DNA of 64,000 nt from Chromatiales bacterium (lineage in GTDB: Bacteria > Pseudomonadota > Gammaproteobacteria > Steroidobacterales > GCA-2729495), in assembly GCA_024234935.1 (NCBI GenBank), contig JACKNI010000002.1:603124-667123 (forward strand). Direction: 5' to 3'. The position numbers were made by a program, and so were the translations under genes. Shown here piece by piece: positions 1 to 8,830 of this stretch. Positions within the stretch are counted from its first letter, which is position 1. Every line of letters begins with the position of its first letter. The notes under the pieces were generated by a model, which worked only from the letters and a program-made list of their open reading frames with translations, ran no database searches and was not told where the DNA came from.

Positions 1-128
1 GCGGCAACCTTCAGCGCTACCGCGACGATATAGAGCACGAACACCAGCAGGGCAAAACCACCCACCATCAGCGCGTTGCGGCGGATCCGCCGTTGCAGCT
101 CCGGGTCCGTTTGATTTCGTCCGGTCAC
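1..128 (-). CDS. Small membrane protein of the cytochrome oxidase operon (partial, runs off the left edge)
   Basis: A GTG start at 128 overlaps the ctaD stop in the arrangement GTGA, so the two genes are translationally coupled. The 42 visible residues begin with a polar arginine-rich stretch (ELQRRIRRNA) and continue into one hydrophobic segment (LMVGGFALLVFVLYIVAVAL); no stop is reached before the window edge. This pattern fits the small single-helix proteins found after ctaD in many gamma- and betaproteobacterial oxidase operons, before ctaG and ctaE. It could instead be the N-terminal anchor of the copper chaperone CtaG, which also starts with an Arg-rich stretch and one helix. The C-terminus is needed to decide. 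Confidence 0.6.
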   Translation of the reverse strand, partial: MTGRNQTDPELQRRIRRNALMVGGFALLVFVLYIVAVALKVA

Positions 129-1717
129 TTGATCAGCGGTGGTTCGTCAAAGGTGTGATAGGGCGCAGGCGACGGCACCGTCCACTCCAGGCCCTCCGGA
201 TGATCCCAGACTTCCGCAGTCGCCTTCTCGCCGCCACGGATGCACTTCACGACGATGTAGACGAACAACAGCTGTGAAAACCCGAACAGGAAAGCACCGA
301 TGCTGGACACCGCATTCCAGTCGGCAAACTGGGTGGCGTAATCGGGTATCCGGCGCGGCATCCCGGCGAGACCCAGAAAGTGTTGCGGGAAAAAGAGGAT
401 GTTCACGCTGATGGCCGACAGCCAGAAGTGGATCTTGCCGAGCTTCTCGTCATACATGTGGCCGGTCCATTTCGGCAGCCAGAAATAGGCGCCGCCGATG
501 GCCGCAAACAGTGCGCCGGGTACCAGCACGTAATGGAAATGCGCCACGATGAAGTAGGTGTCGTGGTACTGGAAGTCTACCGGCGCCATGGCCATCATCA
601 CGCCGGAAAAACCGCCGATCGCGAACAGGAACAGAAAGGCGACGGCGAACAGCATCGGCGTTTCGAAGCTCAATGAGCCGCGCCACATGGTTGCAGTCCA
701 GTTGAAAATCTTGACCGCTGTCGGAATGGCGATCAGCATCGTGGACATCATGAAGAACATCTCGCCGGCCAGCGGCATGCCGACGGTAAACATGTGATGG
801 GCCCAGACGATGCAGGACAGGAACGCGATAGCCGCCGTGGCGTAGACCATCGACGAGTAGCCAAACAGCGGTTTGCGTGAAAACGCCGGAATGATCTGCG
901 AGATGATGCCGAAGGACGGCAGGATGATGATGTAGACCTCGGGATGTCCGAAGAACCAGAAGATATGCTGGAACAGGACCGGGTCGCCGCCGCCCGCTGC
1001 CTGGAAGAAGCTGGTACCGAAGAAGCGGTCGGTCAGCAGCATGGTCACGCCGCCAGCCAGTACCGGCATGACCAGAATCAGCAGATAGGCCGTGATCAGC
1101 CAGGTCCAGACGAACATCGGCATCTTGAGCAGGGTCATGCCCGGTGCGCGCATGTTCATGACGGTCACGATGATGTTGATGGCGCCGAGGATTGACGACA
1201 TGCCGAGCAGGTGTACGGCAAAAATCGCGAAGGCCAGTGCATTGCCTGTCTGCAGTACCAGCGGCGGATAGAGCGTCCAGCCGGCGGCCGGGCCGCCGCC
1301 GTCCATGAACAGTGTGGACAGCAGGATCGTTCCGGCAAAGGGCAGAATCCAGAACGACCAGTTGTTCAGCCGCGGCAGCGCCATGTCCGGCGCGCCGATC
1401 ATCATCGGGATCATCCAGTTCGCGAAGCCGACGAAGGCCGGCATGATCATGCCAAAGACCATGATCAGCGCATGCATTGTGGTCATCTGGTTGAAGAATT
1501 CCGGATTGACGAACTGCAATCCGGGCTGAAACAGTTCGGCGCGAATCACCAGCGCCATTGCGCCACCGACGAACAGCATCACCAGAGCGAACAGCAGATA
1601 GAGGGTGCCGATGTCCTTGTGATTGGTGGTAAACAGCCAGCGGCTCAGGCCGTGGGCCGGGCCATGACTGTCATGCGCATGGTCCAGCGCGCCGTGGCTC
1701 TCGGTGATGGTGGTCAT
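125..1717 (-). CDS. ctaD: Cytochrome c oxidase subunit I (aa3 type)
   Basis: This is the catalytic subunit of the aa3-type terminal oxidase, an inner-membrane proton pump that reduces O2 with electrons from cytochrome c. Its 530 residues are the normal length. Visible ligands are His82 (heme a), His258, His307 and His308 (CuB), Tyr262 (the residue crosslinked to the CuB histidine), His393 (heme a3) and His395 (heme a). The proton paths are also present: Asp111 at the D-channel mouth, Glu260 in GHPEVY and Lys336 in PTAVKIFNW. A His-rich N-terminus precedes the first of about twelve membrane segments. GGAG lies nine bases before the ATG. It sits 27 bp downstream of ctaC and overlaps the following small gene, so it is the middle of a ctaC-ctaD operon. 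Confidence 0.97.
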   Translation of the reverse strand: MTTITESHGALDHAHDSHGPAHGLSRWLFTTNHKDIGTLYLLFALVMLFVGGAMALVIRAELFQPGLQFVNPEFFNQMTTMHALIMVFGMIMPAFVGFANWMIPMMIGAPDMALPRLNNWSFWILPFAGTILLSTLFMDGGGPAAGWTLYPPLVLQTGNALAFAIFAVHLLGMSSILGAINIIVTVMNMRAPGMTLLKMPMFVWTWLITAYLLILVMPVLAGGVTMLLTDRFFGTSFFQAAGGGDPVLFQHIFWFFGHPEVYIIILPSFGIISQIIPAFSRKPLFGYSSMVYATAAIAFLSCIVWAHHMFTVGMPLAGEMFFMMSTMLIAIPTAVKIFNWTATMWRGSLSFETPMLFAVAFLFLFAIGGFSGVMMAMAPVDFQYHDTYFIVAHFHYVLVPGALFAAIGGAYFWLPKWTGHMYDEKLGKIHFWLSAISVNILFFPQHFLGLAGMPRRIPDYATQFADWNAVSSIGAFLFGFSQLLFVYIVVKCIRGGEKATAEVWDHPEGLEWTVPSPAPYHTFDEPPLIK

Positions 1718-1744
1718 TGCTGGTTGCTCCGTATCAGTTCTGTT

Positions 1745-2560
1745 TCAAGTGGCCGGTGCCTGCTGGCTGGCCAGCCACGCGTCGAATTCCGCCTTCGGCA
1801 GGGCCTCGACAACAATCGGCATGAATCCGTGGTCCTTGCCGCACAGTTCGGCGCACTGCCCGCGATAGGTGCCGGGTTCGTCAATCAGGAACCAGCCTTC
1901 GTTGATGTAGCCGGGAATCGCGTCGCGCTTGACCGCGAGACTGATCACCCACCAGGCATGGTTGACGTCATTGGACGTCAGCAAATAGCGGATTTTCGTG
2001 CCCACCGGCACGACCAGCGGTTTGTCCACCTCCAGCAGGTAGTGCTCGACTTTGAACGGGTCTTGCCCCGAGTCCAGCTGGCGTGCCGTGTTGCTGGTCT
2101 GCGCCAGCGTACTGAAGAAGGAAACGTTCTGGCCGACGTATTCGTATTGCCACTTCCACTGATAGCCGGTGATCTTGATCGTCATCTCCGAATTGCGGGT
2201 GTCCTCGATGCGAATCAGTGCCGGGGCCGACTCATAGGCCAGAAAGATCAGCACCAGCGTCGGCAGGATGGTCCAGATGATCTCGGCTTTCGTACTGTGC
2301 GTGAACTTCGCTGCAACAGCGCCTTTCGATTTCCGGAAGTTGATCAGTGCGTAGATGATTACAGCAAAAACGATGACGCCGATCGCCGTGCAGACCCATA
2401 GTGCCAGCATGTGCAGATCGTAGGCATCCCGACTGATCGGTGTAACACCACGCGGCAGGTTCAGCTTCCAGGCCGCGTGCGCCGGCAAGGTGGCGACCAG
2501 CAGCAGTGCGGCGGCTATCCGGGCTGTTTGCCGGGCCAACTTCCGGGTAATAAACGGCAT
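1745..2560 (-). CDS. ctaC: Cytochrome c oxidase subunit II
   Basis: Subunit II carries the CuA centre that takes electrons from cytochrome c on the periplasmic side and passes them to ctaD. The 271 residues show a signal peptide ending near THPAHA-like ALA/HAA sequence (PAHAAWKLN), two membrane helices (around residues 45-70 and 90-110), then a cupredoxin domain. The CuA site is intact: HAWWV supplies the first His, GQCAELCGKDHGFM the two Cys, the Glu and the second His and Met. It is the first gene of the oxidase operon. AAGGGAAG precedes the ATG by nine bases. No heme c motif follows the cupredoxin domain, so this is the plain, not the cytochrome c-fused, form. Confidence 0.96.
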   Translation of the reverse strand: MPFITRKLARQTARIAAALLLVATLPAHAAWKLNLPRGVTPISRDAYDLHMLALWVCTAIGVIVFAVIIYALINFRKSKGAVAAKFTHSTKAEIIWTILPTLVLIFLAYESAPALIRIEDTRNSEMTIKITGYQWKWQYEYVGQNVSFFSTLAQTSNTARQLDSGQDPFKVEHYLLEVDKPLVVPVGTKIRYLLTSNDVNHAWWVISLAVKRDAIPGYINEGWFLIDEPGTYRGQCAELCGKDHGFMPIVVEALPKAEFDAWLASQQAPAT

Positions 2561-2695
2561 GCAATGCTTCCCTTGTTCGTGCGCGCCCGATCTGCGACCG
2601 CGAGGATCACCGGCTACAACCGGGTTTCTGTGCGGGCAGTCAGCGAGGGTTTATGCCGGTCTTCGAAGGCAGGCCGGCAAGTTGTTGTATCAATT

Positions 2696-3601
2696 CTAAA
2701 TGCTACGTGATGATTTTTCATCACGCAATTGAGAAGCATTCCGGCCAGGGGGCTTTGCCCAGACCGAACCGAAGACTATTTCCAGCGTTACGGGCAGAGC
2801 GCCATCGGCATCGCGCTGCTTGCCATAAGCTGCCTCAAGTCGCTCCCAGGTCCGGCGCCCGGTGAGCCCCTGGTTCCTGCCGCTGTTCGGATTGGTGGTG
2901 CCGGTGCCGCGCAGGTCACTGGTGAGGTGGCGCAGATCCGGATAGCAAATAGTCAGGGTTTCCACATCGATCACCGGTTCGGCGAGCCCTGCCTGGAGCA
3001 GCCCGGTGCCCAGCGCTGCCATCTCCGGGAAGCGCATCACGTGAGCGCCATCGTCGACCGCCTGCCAGGCCTCGCGCAATTCACGGAAGGAGCCGGGTCC
3101 GAGCGTGGCGAAACTGAACACCCCCGGATAGCGCAGCACGCGCCGGATTTCCGCGAACAGGCTGTCCAGGGAGGTACACCAGTGGATCATCAGGCTGGAA
3201 AACACCACGTCGACCGAAGCATCGGCTAGCGGCAGCCGGCCGGCATTGCCGCAGACCACCAGCGGTGATGCGCCCTCCCGCCGGGCGGCTACCCTGAGCA
3301 TGTCTTCGGTCAGATCGAGGGCGATCAGTTCGGCGGCGGGGAAGCGCGCGGCCAGCGCCGGCAGTGCCTTGCCGGTGCCGGCGCCAAGGTCGAGTACGCG
3401 CTGCGGTTCAAGCCGCAGCCACTTCAGGCGGTCCAGCAAACGGTTGCGGACCTCGGTTTGCAGGAAGTCGGCACCGTCAAAGCTGCCAGCGGCACGGGCA
3501 AAGGAGCGCTTGACCTTGTGCGCGTCGATGCCCGACGGCAGTAGCCGGATGTTATTGCCCGGGTCTGGAATGGCCCGACCTGATGTGGGAGGAACTGGCA
3601 T
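2696..3601 (-). CDS. bioC: Malonyl-ACP O-methyltransferase
   Basis: BioC methylates malonyl-ACP with S-adenosylmethionine so that the fatty acid synthase can build the pimeloyl chain of biotin. In the 301 residues the class I SAM motif is VLDLGAGTGKALPAL (about 69-83), followed by GRLPLADASVDVVFSS and IHWC, then EIRRVLRYPGVFSFATLG and FRELREAWQAVDDG. The last two resemble BioC more than generic methyltransferases. The N-terminal VKRSFARAAGSFD is the BioC cap motif. It starts 21 bp after bioB, so the two form an operon. bioF, bioH and bioD, which often lie here, are absent. The last codons overlap a short palindrome near the stop. Confidence 0.85.
   Translation of the reverse strand: MPVPPTSGRAIPDPGNNIRLLPSGIDAHKVKRSFARAAGSFDGADFLQTEVRNRLLDRLKWLRLEPQRVLDLGAGTGKALPALAARFPAAELIALDLTEDMLRVAARREGASPLVVCGNAGRLPLADASVDVVFSSLMIHWCTSLDSLFAEIRRVLRYPGVFSFATLGPGSFRELREAWQAVDDGAHVMRFPEMAALGTGLLQAGLAEPVIDVETLTICYPDLRHLTSDLRGTGTTNPNSGRNQGLTGRRTWERLEAAYGKQRDADGALPVTLEIVFGSVWAKPPGRNASQLRDEKSSRSI
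2706..2725 (-). terminator. Perfect 8-bp palindrome across the end of bioC (weak terminator candidate)
   Basis: CGTGATGA and TCATCACG face each other around a 4-nt loop that reads AAAA on the bioC strand. The hairpin lies in the last codons of bioC, seven bases before its TAG. The downstream sequence is AT-rich (ATTTAGAATTG) but lacks a proper T-run. It could end the bio transcript ahead of ctaC, or be a regulatory dyad for ctaC. Confidence 0.35.
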
Positions 3602-3622
3602 GGGGTGCGCCTGCAGCCGCTG

Positions 3623-4609
3623 TCAGCTTGCGTGCGCCTCCGGCCGCATGCCCAGCCGGTCGAGCAGGCTCAAATCCCGGTCGGTGGCGGGGTTGGGCGT
3701 GGTCAGCAGGCTGTCGCCGTAGAAGATCGAGTTGGCGCCGGCGAAAAAGCACAGTGCCTGCAATTCGTCGGACATTTCCGAGCGGCCGGCCGAGAGTCGG
3801 ACCCGCGAGGCCGGCATCAGGATCCGCGCCACCGCGATGACCCGCACGAAGGCCAGCGGATCGACGCTCTGGCTGGATGCCTGCAACGCGGTCGCGAGTG
3901 GAGTGCCCTCGACCTGCACGAGCTGATTGATGGGTACGCTGTCGGGATGTTGTGCGAGTGTGGCCAGCGTATGCAGGAGTTCCACCCGGTCCTGCTCGCC
4001 TTCGCCAAGGCCGATGATGCCGCCGCAGCAAACCTTCATGCCGGCATCGCGCACGGTCTTCAGTGTATCGAGCCGGTCCGCGTAGCTGCGCGTCGAAGTG
4101 ATCTGCGGGTAATAAGCCGCGGAGGTATCGAGGTTATGGTTGTAATAGTCGAGTCCGGCTTCGCGCAGGGTTTCGGCCTGATCCGCGCTCAGCATGCCGA
4201 GCGTGGCGCAGGTTTCCATGCCGAGATCGTGTACGCCGCGGATCATTTCAGCGATCTTTCCGATCTGGCTGGGTTTGGGGTTGCGGTAGGCAGCGCCCAT
4301 GCAAAAGCGGGTGGCGCCCCGGTCGCGTGCCGCTCGTGCGGTGCGGATTACCTCCTCGACTGGCGCGAGCGCCGAGGCGGCGAGGCCGGTGCTGTGATGC
4401 ACGCTCTGCGAGCAATAGCCGCAGTCTTCGGGGCAGCCGCCGGTCTTGATGCTCATCAATGTGCTGACCTGGACCTCGGCCGGATCGAAGTGCTGCCGAT
4501 GCACCGAATGTGCGCGAAACAAAAGCTCATGAAAGGGCAGCTGAAACAGTTCGGCGACTTCGGCGATGCTCCAGTCGTTACGGACAGTCGTCGGCGCTGA
4601 ATCACTCAT
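3623..4609 (-). CDS. bioB: Biotin synthase
   Basis: Radical-SAM enzyme that inserts sulfur into dethiobiotin, the last step of biotin synthesis. With the start at 4609 it has 328 residues. The radical-SAM cluster motif is Cys59, Cys63 and Cys66 (GGCPEDCGYCSQS). Family-typical stretches follow: MGAAYRNP, GMETCATLGML, YYNHNLDTS and CCGGIIGLGE, and the FYGDSLLTTPNP motif near the C-terminus. An ATG 45 bases upstream is in frame, but its extra residues do not look like BioB and the 4609 start begins with the expected short polar leader. It is divergent from comF with 98 bp between the starts, and bioC follows on the same strand. Confidence 0.96.
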   Translation of the reverse strand: MSDSAPTTVRNDWSIAEVAELFQLPFHELLFRAHSVHRQHFDPAEVQVSTLMSIKTGGCPEDCGYCSQSVHHSTGLAASALAPVEEVIRTARAARDRGATRFCMGAAYRNPKPSQIGKIAEMIRGVHDLGMETCATLGMLSADQAETLREAGLDYYNHNLDTSAAYYPQITSTRSYADRLDTLKTVRDAGMKVCCGGIIGLGEGEQDRVELLHTLATLAQHPDSVPINQLVQVEGTPLATALQASSQSVDPLAFVRVIAVARILMPASRVRLSAGRSEMSDELQALCFFAGANSIFYGDSLLTTPNPATDRDLSLLDRLGMRPEAHAS

Positions 4610-4635
4610 TTCCAGTCGAAGTTCCCGGTAATGCC

Positions 4636-4653
4636 TGCAGCCGACCGGCTGCA
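4636..4653. promoter_or_regulatory. Dyad in the bioB-comF divergent promoter region
   Basis: TGCAGCCG and CGGCTGCA form a perfect 8-bp inverted repeat with a 2-bp centre, 27 bp upstream of the bioB start. It does not match the BirA operator (TTGTAAACC with a matching half-site). It may be an operator for another regulator or chance in GC-rich DNA. Confidence 0.3.
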
Positions 4654-4707
4654 TGGCGTGTTAATCAGGGCGGCAGTATCTGGACAGCTTGCGGGGTCTG
4701 TCAACTC

Positions 4708-5349
4708 ATGGGCTGGGTCAAGGTTGACGAGATTCTGGACGTGTTCCTGCCCCCGCACTGCGCCCTGTGCGGGCAGTCGATCGCACGCCGGCCGTTGTGC
4801 GCCGGATGTCTTGCCGATCTGCCCTGGTTGCCGCCATATCGTGTGCCAGCCCTGCGGGGCTTCGATCGGGCGTGGTCGGCACTCGCCTATGAGTACCCGG
4901 TCGATCGCCTGATCGCCGAGGCCAAGTTCGGCAAGCAGCTGGCGGCGGCGCGGGCCCTCGGTGAACTGCTGGCCATGCGTCCGCCGGTAATGCTCCGGCC
5001 TCCGGATCTGGTTGTGCCCGTACCGCTGCACTGGCGTCGCCAGGCGGAGCGCGGCTTCAATCAGGCTGAGGAAATCGCCCGCGGCCTGTGTCGGCATCTG
5101 GACTGGCGACTGGCTCCCGGCGTCTGTCAGCGGGTACGCGCCACGCCGGCGCAATCAGCGCTCAGCGCGACCGCACGTCGTACGAACCTGCATGCTGCCT
5201 TCGCTGCTCGCCCGCTGGCGCCAGGTCTCCATGTTCTGGTGATCGATGATGTACTGACTACCGGTGCGACTGCCGAGGCTGTGGCCGGGGCGCTGCGTCG
5301 GGCGGGTGCCGCGAGCCTGGAGGTCTGGACTGTCGCCCATGCTCTTTGA
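4708..5349 (+). CDS. comF: ComF family phosphoribosyltransferase-like protein
   Basis: ComF proteins are cytoplasmic and needed for natural transformation in many bacteria, acting with the ComFA/PriA-type helicases during uptake of single-stranded DNA. The 213 residues begin with a zinc-ribbon-like double pair, Cys18/Cys21 and Cys31/Cys34 (CALCGQ and CAGC). They end with a phosphoribosyltransferase fold whose PRPP loop is VLVIDDVLTTGAT (about 175-187). RGFNQAEEIA is another family hallmark. The ATG at 4708 gives MGWVKVDEIL just before the zinc motif; upstream in-frame sequence overlaps the start of bioB and is not conserved in style. With pilMNOPQ also present, competence is possible but not proven. 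Confidence 0.88.
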   Translation: MGWVKVDEILDVFLPPHCALCGQSIARRPLCAGCLADLPWLPPYRVPALRGFDRAWSALAYEYPVDRLIAEAKFGKQLAAARALGELLAMRPPVMLRPPDLVVPVPLHWRRQAERGFNQAEEIARGLCRHLDWRLAPGVCQRVRATPAQSALSATARRTNLHAAFAARPLAPGLHVLVIDDVLTTGATAEAVAGALRRAGAASLEVWTVAHAL

Positions 5350-5396
5350 CCCCGCCAGCTGACGCGGAGCGCCGCTTTCAGACCGGAGGAGGTGGC

Positions 5397-6308
5397 TCAG
5401 GCCGGCAGGCTGAAGGTGTAGTCGAGCACGATGCCCGCAAAGATGGTCGCGCCGAACATGTTATTGGCACGAAATGCCCGTATGCACGCAGCTGGATCGC
5501 GCTCCCGGATCAGCCAGAGCTGCGTGATGAGCTGGATGGCACCGGCCAGCACGCCGGCCTGATACCAGATGCCCAGCCCGGCCTCACGCCCGGTGAGCAG
5601 CAGACCGGTGATCAGCACCAGCTGAAGCAGTCCGATGATGAATAGATCGGCGCTGCCGAACAGGATGGCCGTGGACTTCACGCCGATACGCAAATCGTCC
5701 TCCCTGTCGGCCATCGCATACATGGTGTCGTAGATCACTGCCCAGACCACCACGCTCAGCCACAGCAGCCAGGCGAGGCGCGGCACCGCCTCGGTCTCGG
5801 CGGCAAAAGCCATCGGGATACCCCAGCCAAAAGCCGCGCCAAGCAGGAATTGCGGTGCGGCCAGCCAGCGTTTGCTGAAGGGATAGATGACGGTCAGCGC
5901 CGCAGCCCCGAGTGCCAGCAGGCGCGCCAGTGGATTGAGCAACAGCAATAGCGCCAGCGCGATCAGCCCGAGCACCGCAAACAGCGCGAGTGCCTCGACG
6001 GGCGCGACCTTGCCGGCGGCGAGCGGCCGGTCGCGGGTGCGCTGCACCTTGCCGTCTATCCGCCGGTCGGCAAAGTCGTTGATCACGCAGCCGGCTGAAC
6101 GCATCACGATCACGCCGCTCACGAAGACGATGAAGTCGCGTGCCTGCGGGCGTCCGCTGCCCGCAATCCAGAGCCCCCAGAGCGTTGGCCACAGCAAAAG
6201 CCAGATACCGATCGGCCGGTCGAGGCGCATGAGCCGCGCATATTGCCGGGCCTGATCGATAAGCCCTGTGCCCAGTCGGGTGATGCCGTGCAATGAATCT
6301 GAGGTCAT
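5397..6308 (-). CDS. ubiA: 4-hydroxybenzoate octaprenyltransferase
   Basis: UbiA attaches the polyprenyl tail to 4-hydroxybenzoate in ubiquinone synthesis, in the inner membrane. The 303 residues contain both aspartate motifs that bind Mg-diphosphate: NDFADRRIDGKVQRTRDRP (about 80-98) and YDTMYAMADREDDLRIGVKS (about 190-209). The rest consists of about eight or nine hydrophobic helices. The start at 6308 has GGGAG six bases upstream; a longer open frame to 6482 overlaps recG and is not UbiA-like. It follows recG by 52 bp and converges with comF. Confidence 0.95.
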   Translation of the reverse strand: MTSDSLHGITRLGTGLIDQARQYARLMRLDRPIGIWLLLWPTLWGLWIAGSGRPQARDFIVFVSGVIVMRSAGCVINDFADRRIDGKVQRTRDRPLAAGKVAPVEALALFAVLGLIALALLLLLNPLARLLALGAAALTVIYPFSKRWLAAPQFLLGAAFGWGIPMAFAAETEAVPRLAWLLWLSVVVWAVIYDTMYAMADREDDLRIGVKSTAILFGSADLFIIGLLQLVLITGLLLTGREAGLGIWYQAGVLAGAIQLITQLWLIRERDPAACIRAFRANNMFGATIFAGIVLDYTFSLPA

Positions 6309-6360
6309 AGGAACTCCCGGGCCAAGTCTAGCCGAGCCTGGTTCGCCGCCGGCAAGGAAA

Positions 6361-8445
6361 TCAGACCGCGCCGTATCGGTCGCCCGTACCGATCCAGCGA
6401 TGTCCGAGTTCTTCCACGGCTGGCGCTCCTGTAGCCAGCAGTGCGCGCGCGATCCGTTGCACCGCCGGCGCGAGGTCAGCATCGCGGACCAGATCGGCGA
6501 CCCGCAACTGCATCAGCCCCGTCTGCCGCGTGCCAAGCACCTCACCGGGTCCGCGCAGCTCCAGATCGCGCTGTGCCACCTCAAAGCCGTCGTTGGTGGC
6601 GCGCAATACCTCCAGTCGGGCGCGCGCCATTTCGGCCAGCGGGCTTTTGTATAGCAGGACGCAGGTACTGGAGTCGCGTCCTCGCCCGACCCGCCCGCGC
6701 AGCTGATGCAGTTGTGACAGACCGAGGCGCTCGGCGTTCTCGATGATCATCAGGCTGGCACCGGGTACATCCACGCCGACCTCTATGACGGTGGTTGCGA
6801 CCAGAAGCTGGAGCTCGCCGGCCACAAAGGCCTTCATCACCCGCTCCTTTTCTGTCCCGCTCATCCGCCCGTGAATCAGGCCGATGCGGATTTCAGGCAG
6901 CGCTTCGGCGAGCGCCGCTGCGGTTGGCTCGGCGGCCTGCGATTCGAGATGTTCCGATTCCTCTATCAGCGGACAGACCCAGTAGGCCTGTGCGCCGGCG
7001 AGGCAGGCGTCGCGTACGCGAGTCACCACTTCGGCACGTCGCTTGTCAGGCAAGGCGATGGTCGTGACCGGTTGCCGACCGGGCGGCAGTTCGCGGATGA
7101 CCGAGGTGTCGAGATCGGCGTAGATGGTCATGGCCAGCGTGCGCGGAATCGGTGTCGCGGTCATCACCAGCTGGTGCGGGCGCGCCACATCGCTGGCGCC
7201 CTTGTCCATCAGCTGCAGCCGCTGATGGACGCCAAAGCGGTGCTGCTCATCGACGATCACCAGCGCCAGGCTGCGATAGCTGAGGTCCGACTGGAACAGC
7301 GCATGCGTACCGACTATCAGCTGTGCCGAGCCATCGGCCGCCGCTGCATGGGCCTGCTCGCGCGCACGTTTGCGCAGGCTGCCCGACAGCCAGACCACAG
7401 CGAGGCCGAGCGGCTCCAGCCAGCGCCGGAAGGTATTGCGGTGCTGCTCGGCCAGCAACTCAGTGGGCGCCATGATGGCAACCTGGTGGCCGTGCGCGAT
7501 GGCCGTGAGCGCCGCTGCTGCCGCGAGCACCGTCTTGCCGCAGCCCACGTCACCCTGAACCAGGCGCATCATCGGATGGGGCTGGGCGAGATCGGTATCG
7601 ATATCCGCAAGTGCGGCCCGCTGTCCGCCGGTCAGTGCGAAACCGAGGCTTTGCACGAAGCGCTCTCGCAGGCTGACGGCAGCCGGCAGTGTTGCCGGCA
7701 GGGCGATGCTGCGATCCTCGCGCGCGCGTTCACGGATCTGTCGCAGGCTCAGGTGATGCGCCAGCATTTCTTCCAGCGCGAGGCGGCGCTGGCACGGATG
7801 CATGCCAGCGCCGAGCAACTGCAGATCGGCGCCCGCGGGTGGCCGATGGACGAATTGCAGTGCATCGCGCAGTGCAGGCATGTGCAGGCCTGCAGTCTCC
7901 GCCTCCGGCAGCGCATCTGGCAGCGTATCGAGATACCGGCTCAGCGCCTGGTCGGTAAGGTCGCGGATCCGGAACTGGGCCAGGCCCTCGACCGTGGGAT
8001 ATACGGGTGTCAGACGGTCTTCAAGCGGTGCGGATTGGCCGGGCTGCAGTACCCGGTACTCGGGATGCACCATTTCCGGGCCCAGCGGGCCGGACCGTAC
8101 TTCAGCAAAACAGAGCAATCGGGTGCCGGCGACGAGACTGTTTTGCTGGGCGCGTGAAAAATGAAAGAACCTCAGCGTCAGCTGACCGGTGCGGTCCGTA
8201 ATGCGCACCAGCAGGCTGCGTCGTCCCCGAAAGGCGACGTCGGCCACGGCGATCACACCTTCGACAACCGCCCGCTGGCCGGGCCGGAGCGCGCCCAGGG
8301 CCGTCAGTCGCGTGCGGTCTTCATAGCGTTGCGGGAGCAGGAACAGCAGGTCCAGCGGCCGGCTGATGCCGAGCCGGAGCAGACGTTCTTCTGCGGCTGG
8401 TCCGACCCCGCGCAGCGAGCGGAGTTCAGGGGACGAGGATTGCAT
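6361..8445 (-). CDS. recG: ATP-dependent DNA helicase RecG
   Basis: RecG is a monomeric superfamily 2 helicase that reverses stalled replication forks and branch-migrates Holliday junctions. The 694-residue protein begins with the wedge/OB region (LRGVGPAAEERLLRLGI, then the QRAVVEGVI beta-barrel). Helicase motifs follow: RLVQGDVGCGKT (Walker A), MAPTELLAEQH, DEQHRFGVHQR (the DExH box), MTATPIPRTLA, GVDVPGASLMIIENAERLGLSQLHQLRGRVGRG. The TRIP motif region (RLEVLRATNDGF) and GEVLGTRQTG complete the C-terminus. The ATG at 8445 lies inside the end of ridA (20-bp overlap) and gives MQSSSPELRSLRG; an upstream in-frame ATG at 8496 would extend the overlap further. Confidence 0.96.
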   Translation of the reverse strand: MQSSSPELRSLRGVGPAAEERLLRLGISRPLDLLFLLPQRYEDRTRLTALGALRPGQRAVVEGVIAVADVAFRGRRSLLVRITDRTGQLTLRFFHFSRAQQNSLVAGTRLLCFAEVRSGPLGPEMVHPEYRVLQPGQSAPLEDRLTPVYPTVEGLAQFRIRDLTDQALSRYLDTLPDALPEAETAGLHMPALRDALQFVHRPPAGADLQLLGAGMHPCQRRLALEEMLAHHLSLRQIRERAREDRSIALPATLPAAVSLRERFVQSLGFALTGGQRAALADIDTDLAQPHPMMRLVQGDVGCGKTVLAAAAALTAIAHGHQVAIMAPTELLAEQHRNTFRRWLEPLGLAVVWLSGSLRKRAREQAHAAAADGSAQLIVGTHALFQSDLSYRSLALVIVDEQHRFGVHQRLQLMDKGASDVARPHQLVMTATPIPRTLAMTIYADLDTSVIRELPPGRQPVTTIALPDKRRAEVVTRVRDACLAGAQAYWVCPLIEESEHLESQAAEPTAAALAEALPEIRIGLIHGRMSGTEKERVMKAFVAGELQLLVATTVIEVGVDVPGASLMIIENAERLGLSQLHQLRGRVGRGRDSSTCVLLYKSPLAEMARARLEVLRATNDGFEVAQRDLELRGPGEVLGTRQTGLMQLRVADLVRDADLAPAVQRIARALLATGAPAVEELGHRWIGTGDRYGAV

Positions 8446-8806
8446 CCGCCTCGACAGCAGCGCCGCGCGGCAGGGAGGCGACACCGATGGCCGCACGGGC
8501 AGGATAGGGCTGCGTGAAGAACTCGGCCATCACTTCGTTGACGATGCCAAAGTGCGTCAGATCGGTCAGGAATACCGTGACCTTTACGGCGCTGTCCAGC
8601 GAGGTGCAGGCCTCTGCGGCGACGGCGGCCAGGTTGGTGAAGACCTGGCGGACATGCGCGCGCATATCGCCTTCGACGAGTTGCCCGGTAGCAGGATCAA
8701 GCGGTAACTGACCCGAGAGGTACACGGCGTCTCCGGCGCGGATCGCCTGCGAATAGGTGCCGATTGCAGCAGGTGCATTCTGGCTGTTGATGGCTTGTCT
8801 GGGCAT
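8426..8806 (-). CDS. ridA: RidA family enamine/imine deaminase
   Basis: RidA hydrolyses reactive 2-aminoacrylate and related enamines released by PLP enzymes, protecting other PLP enzymes. The 126 residues match the small trimeric family. PAAIGTYSQAI and VYLSGQLPLDP are N-terminal, the catalytic-arginine region reads PARAAIGVASLPRGAAVEADAI, and the strand KVTVFLTDL sits in the middle. It lies 24 bp after spoT and overlaps the recG start, the same position this gene has in Xanthomonas and Escherichia-type spoT clusters. Confidence 0.95.
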   Translation of the reverse strand: MPRQAINSQNAPAAIGTYSQAIRAGDAVYLSGQLPLDPATGQLVEGDMRAHVRQVFTNLAAVAAEACTSLDSAVKVTVFLTDLTHFGIVNEVMAEFFTQPYPARAAIGVASLPRGAAVEADAILVP

Positions 8807-8830
8807 GACAAATAAGACTCCGGAACAGGA

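Noticed and set aside
4610..4707. BirA operator for bioB
   Set aside because: No TTGTAAACC-type half-sites are present; only an unrelated TGCAGCCG dyad.
6871..8157. 428-codon open frame on the plus strand opposite recG
   Set aside because: Antisense to helicase motifs; composition is typical of the complement of high-GC coding sequence.
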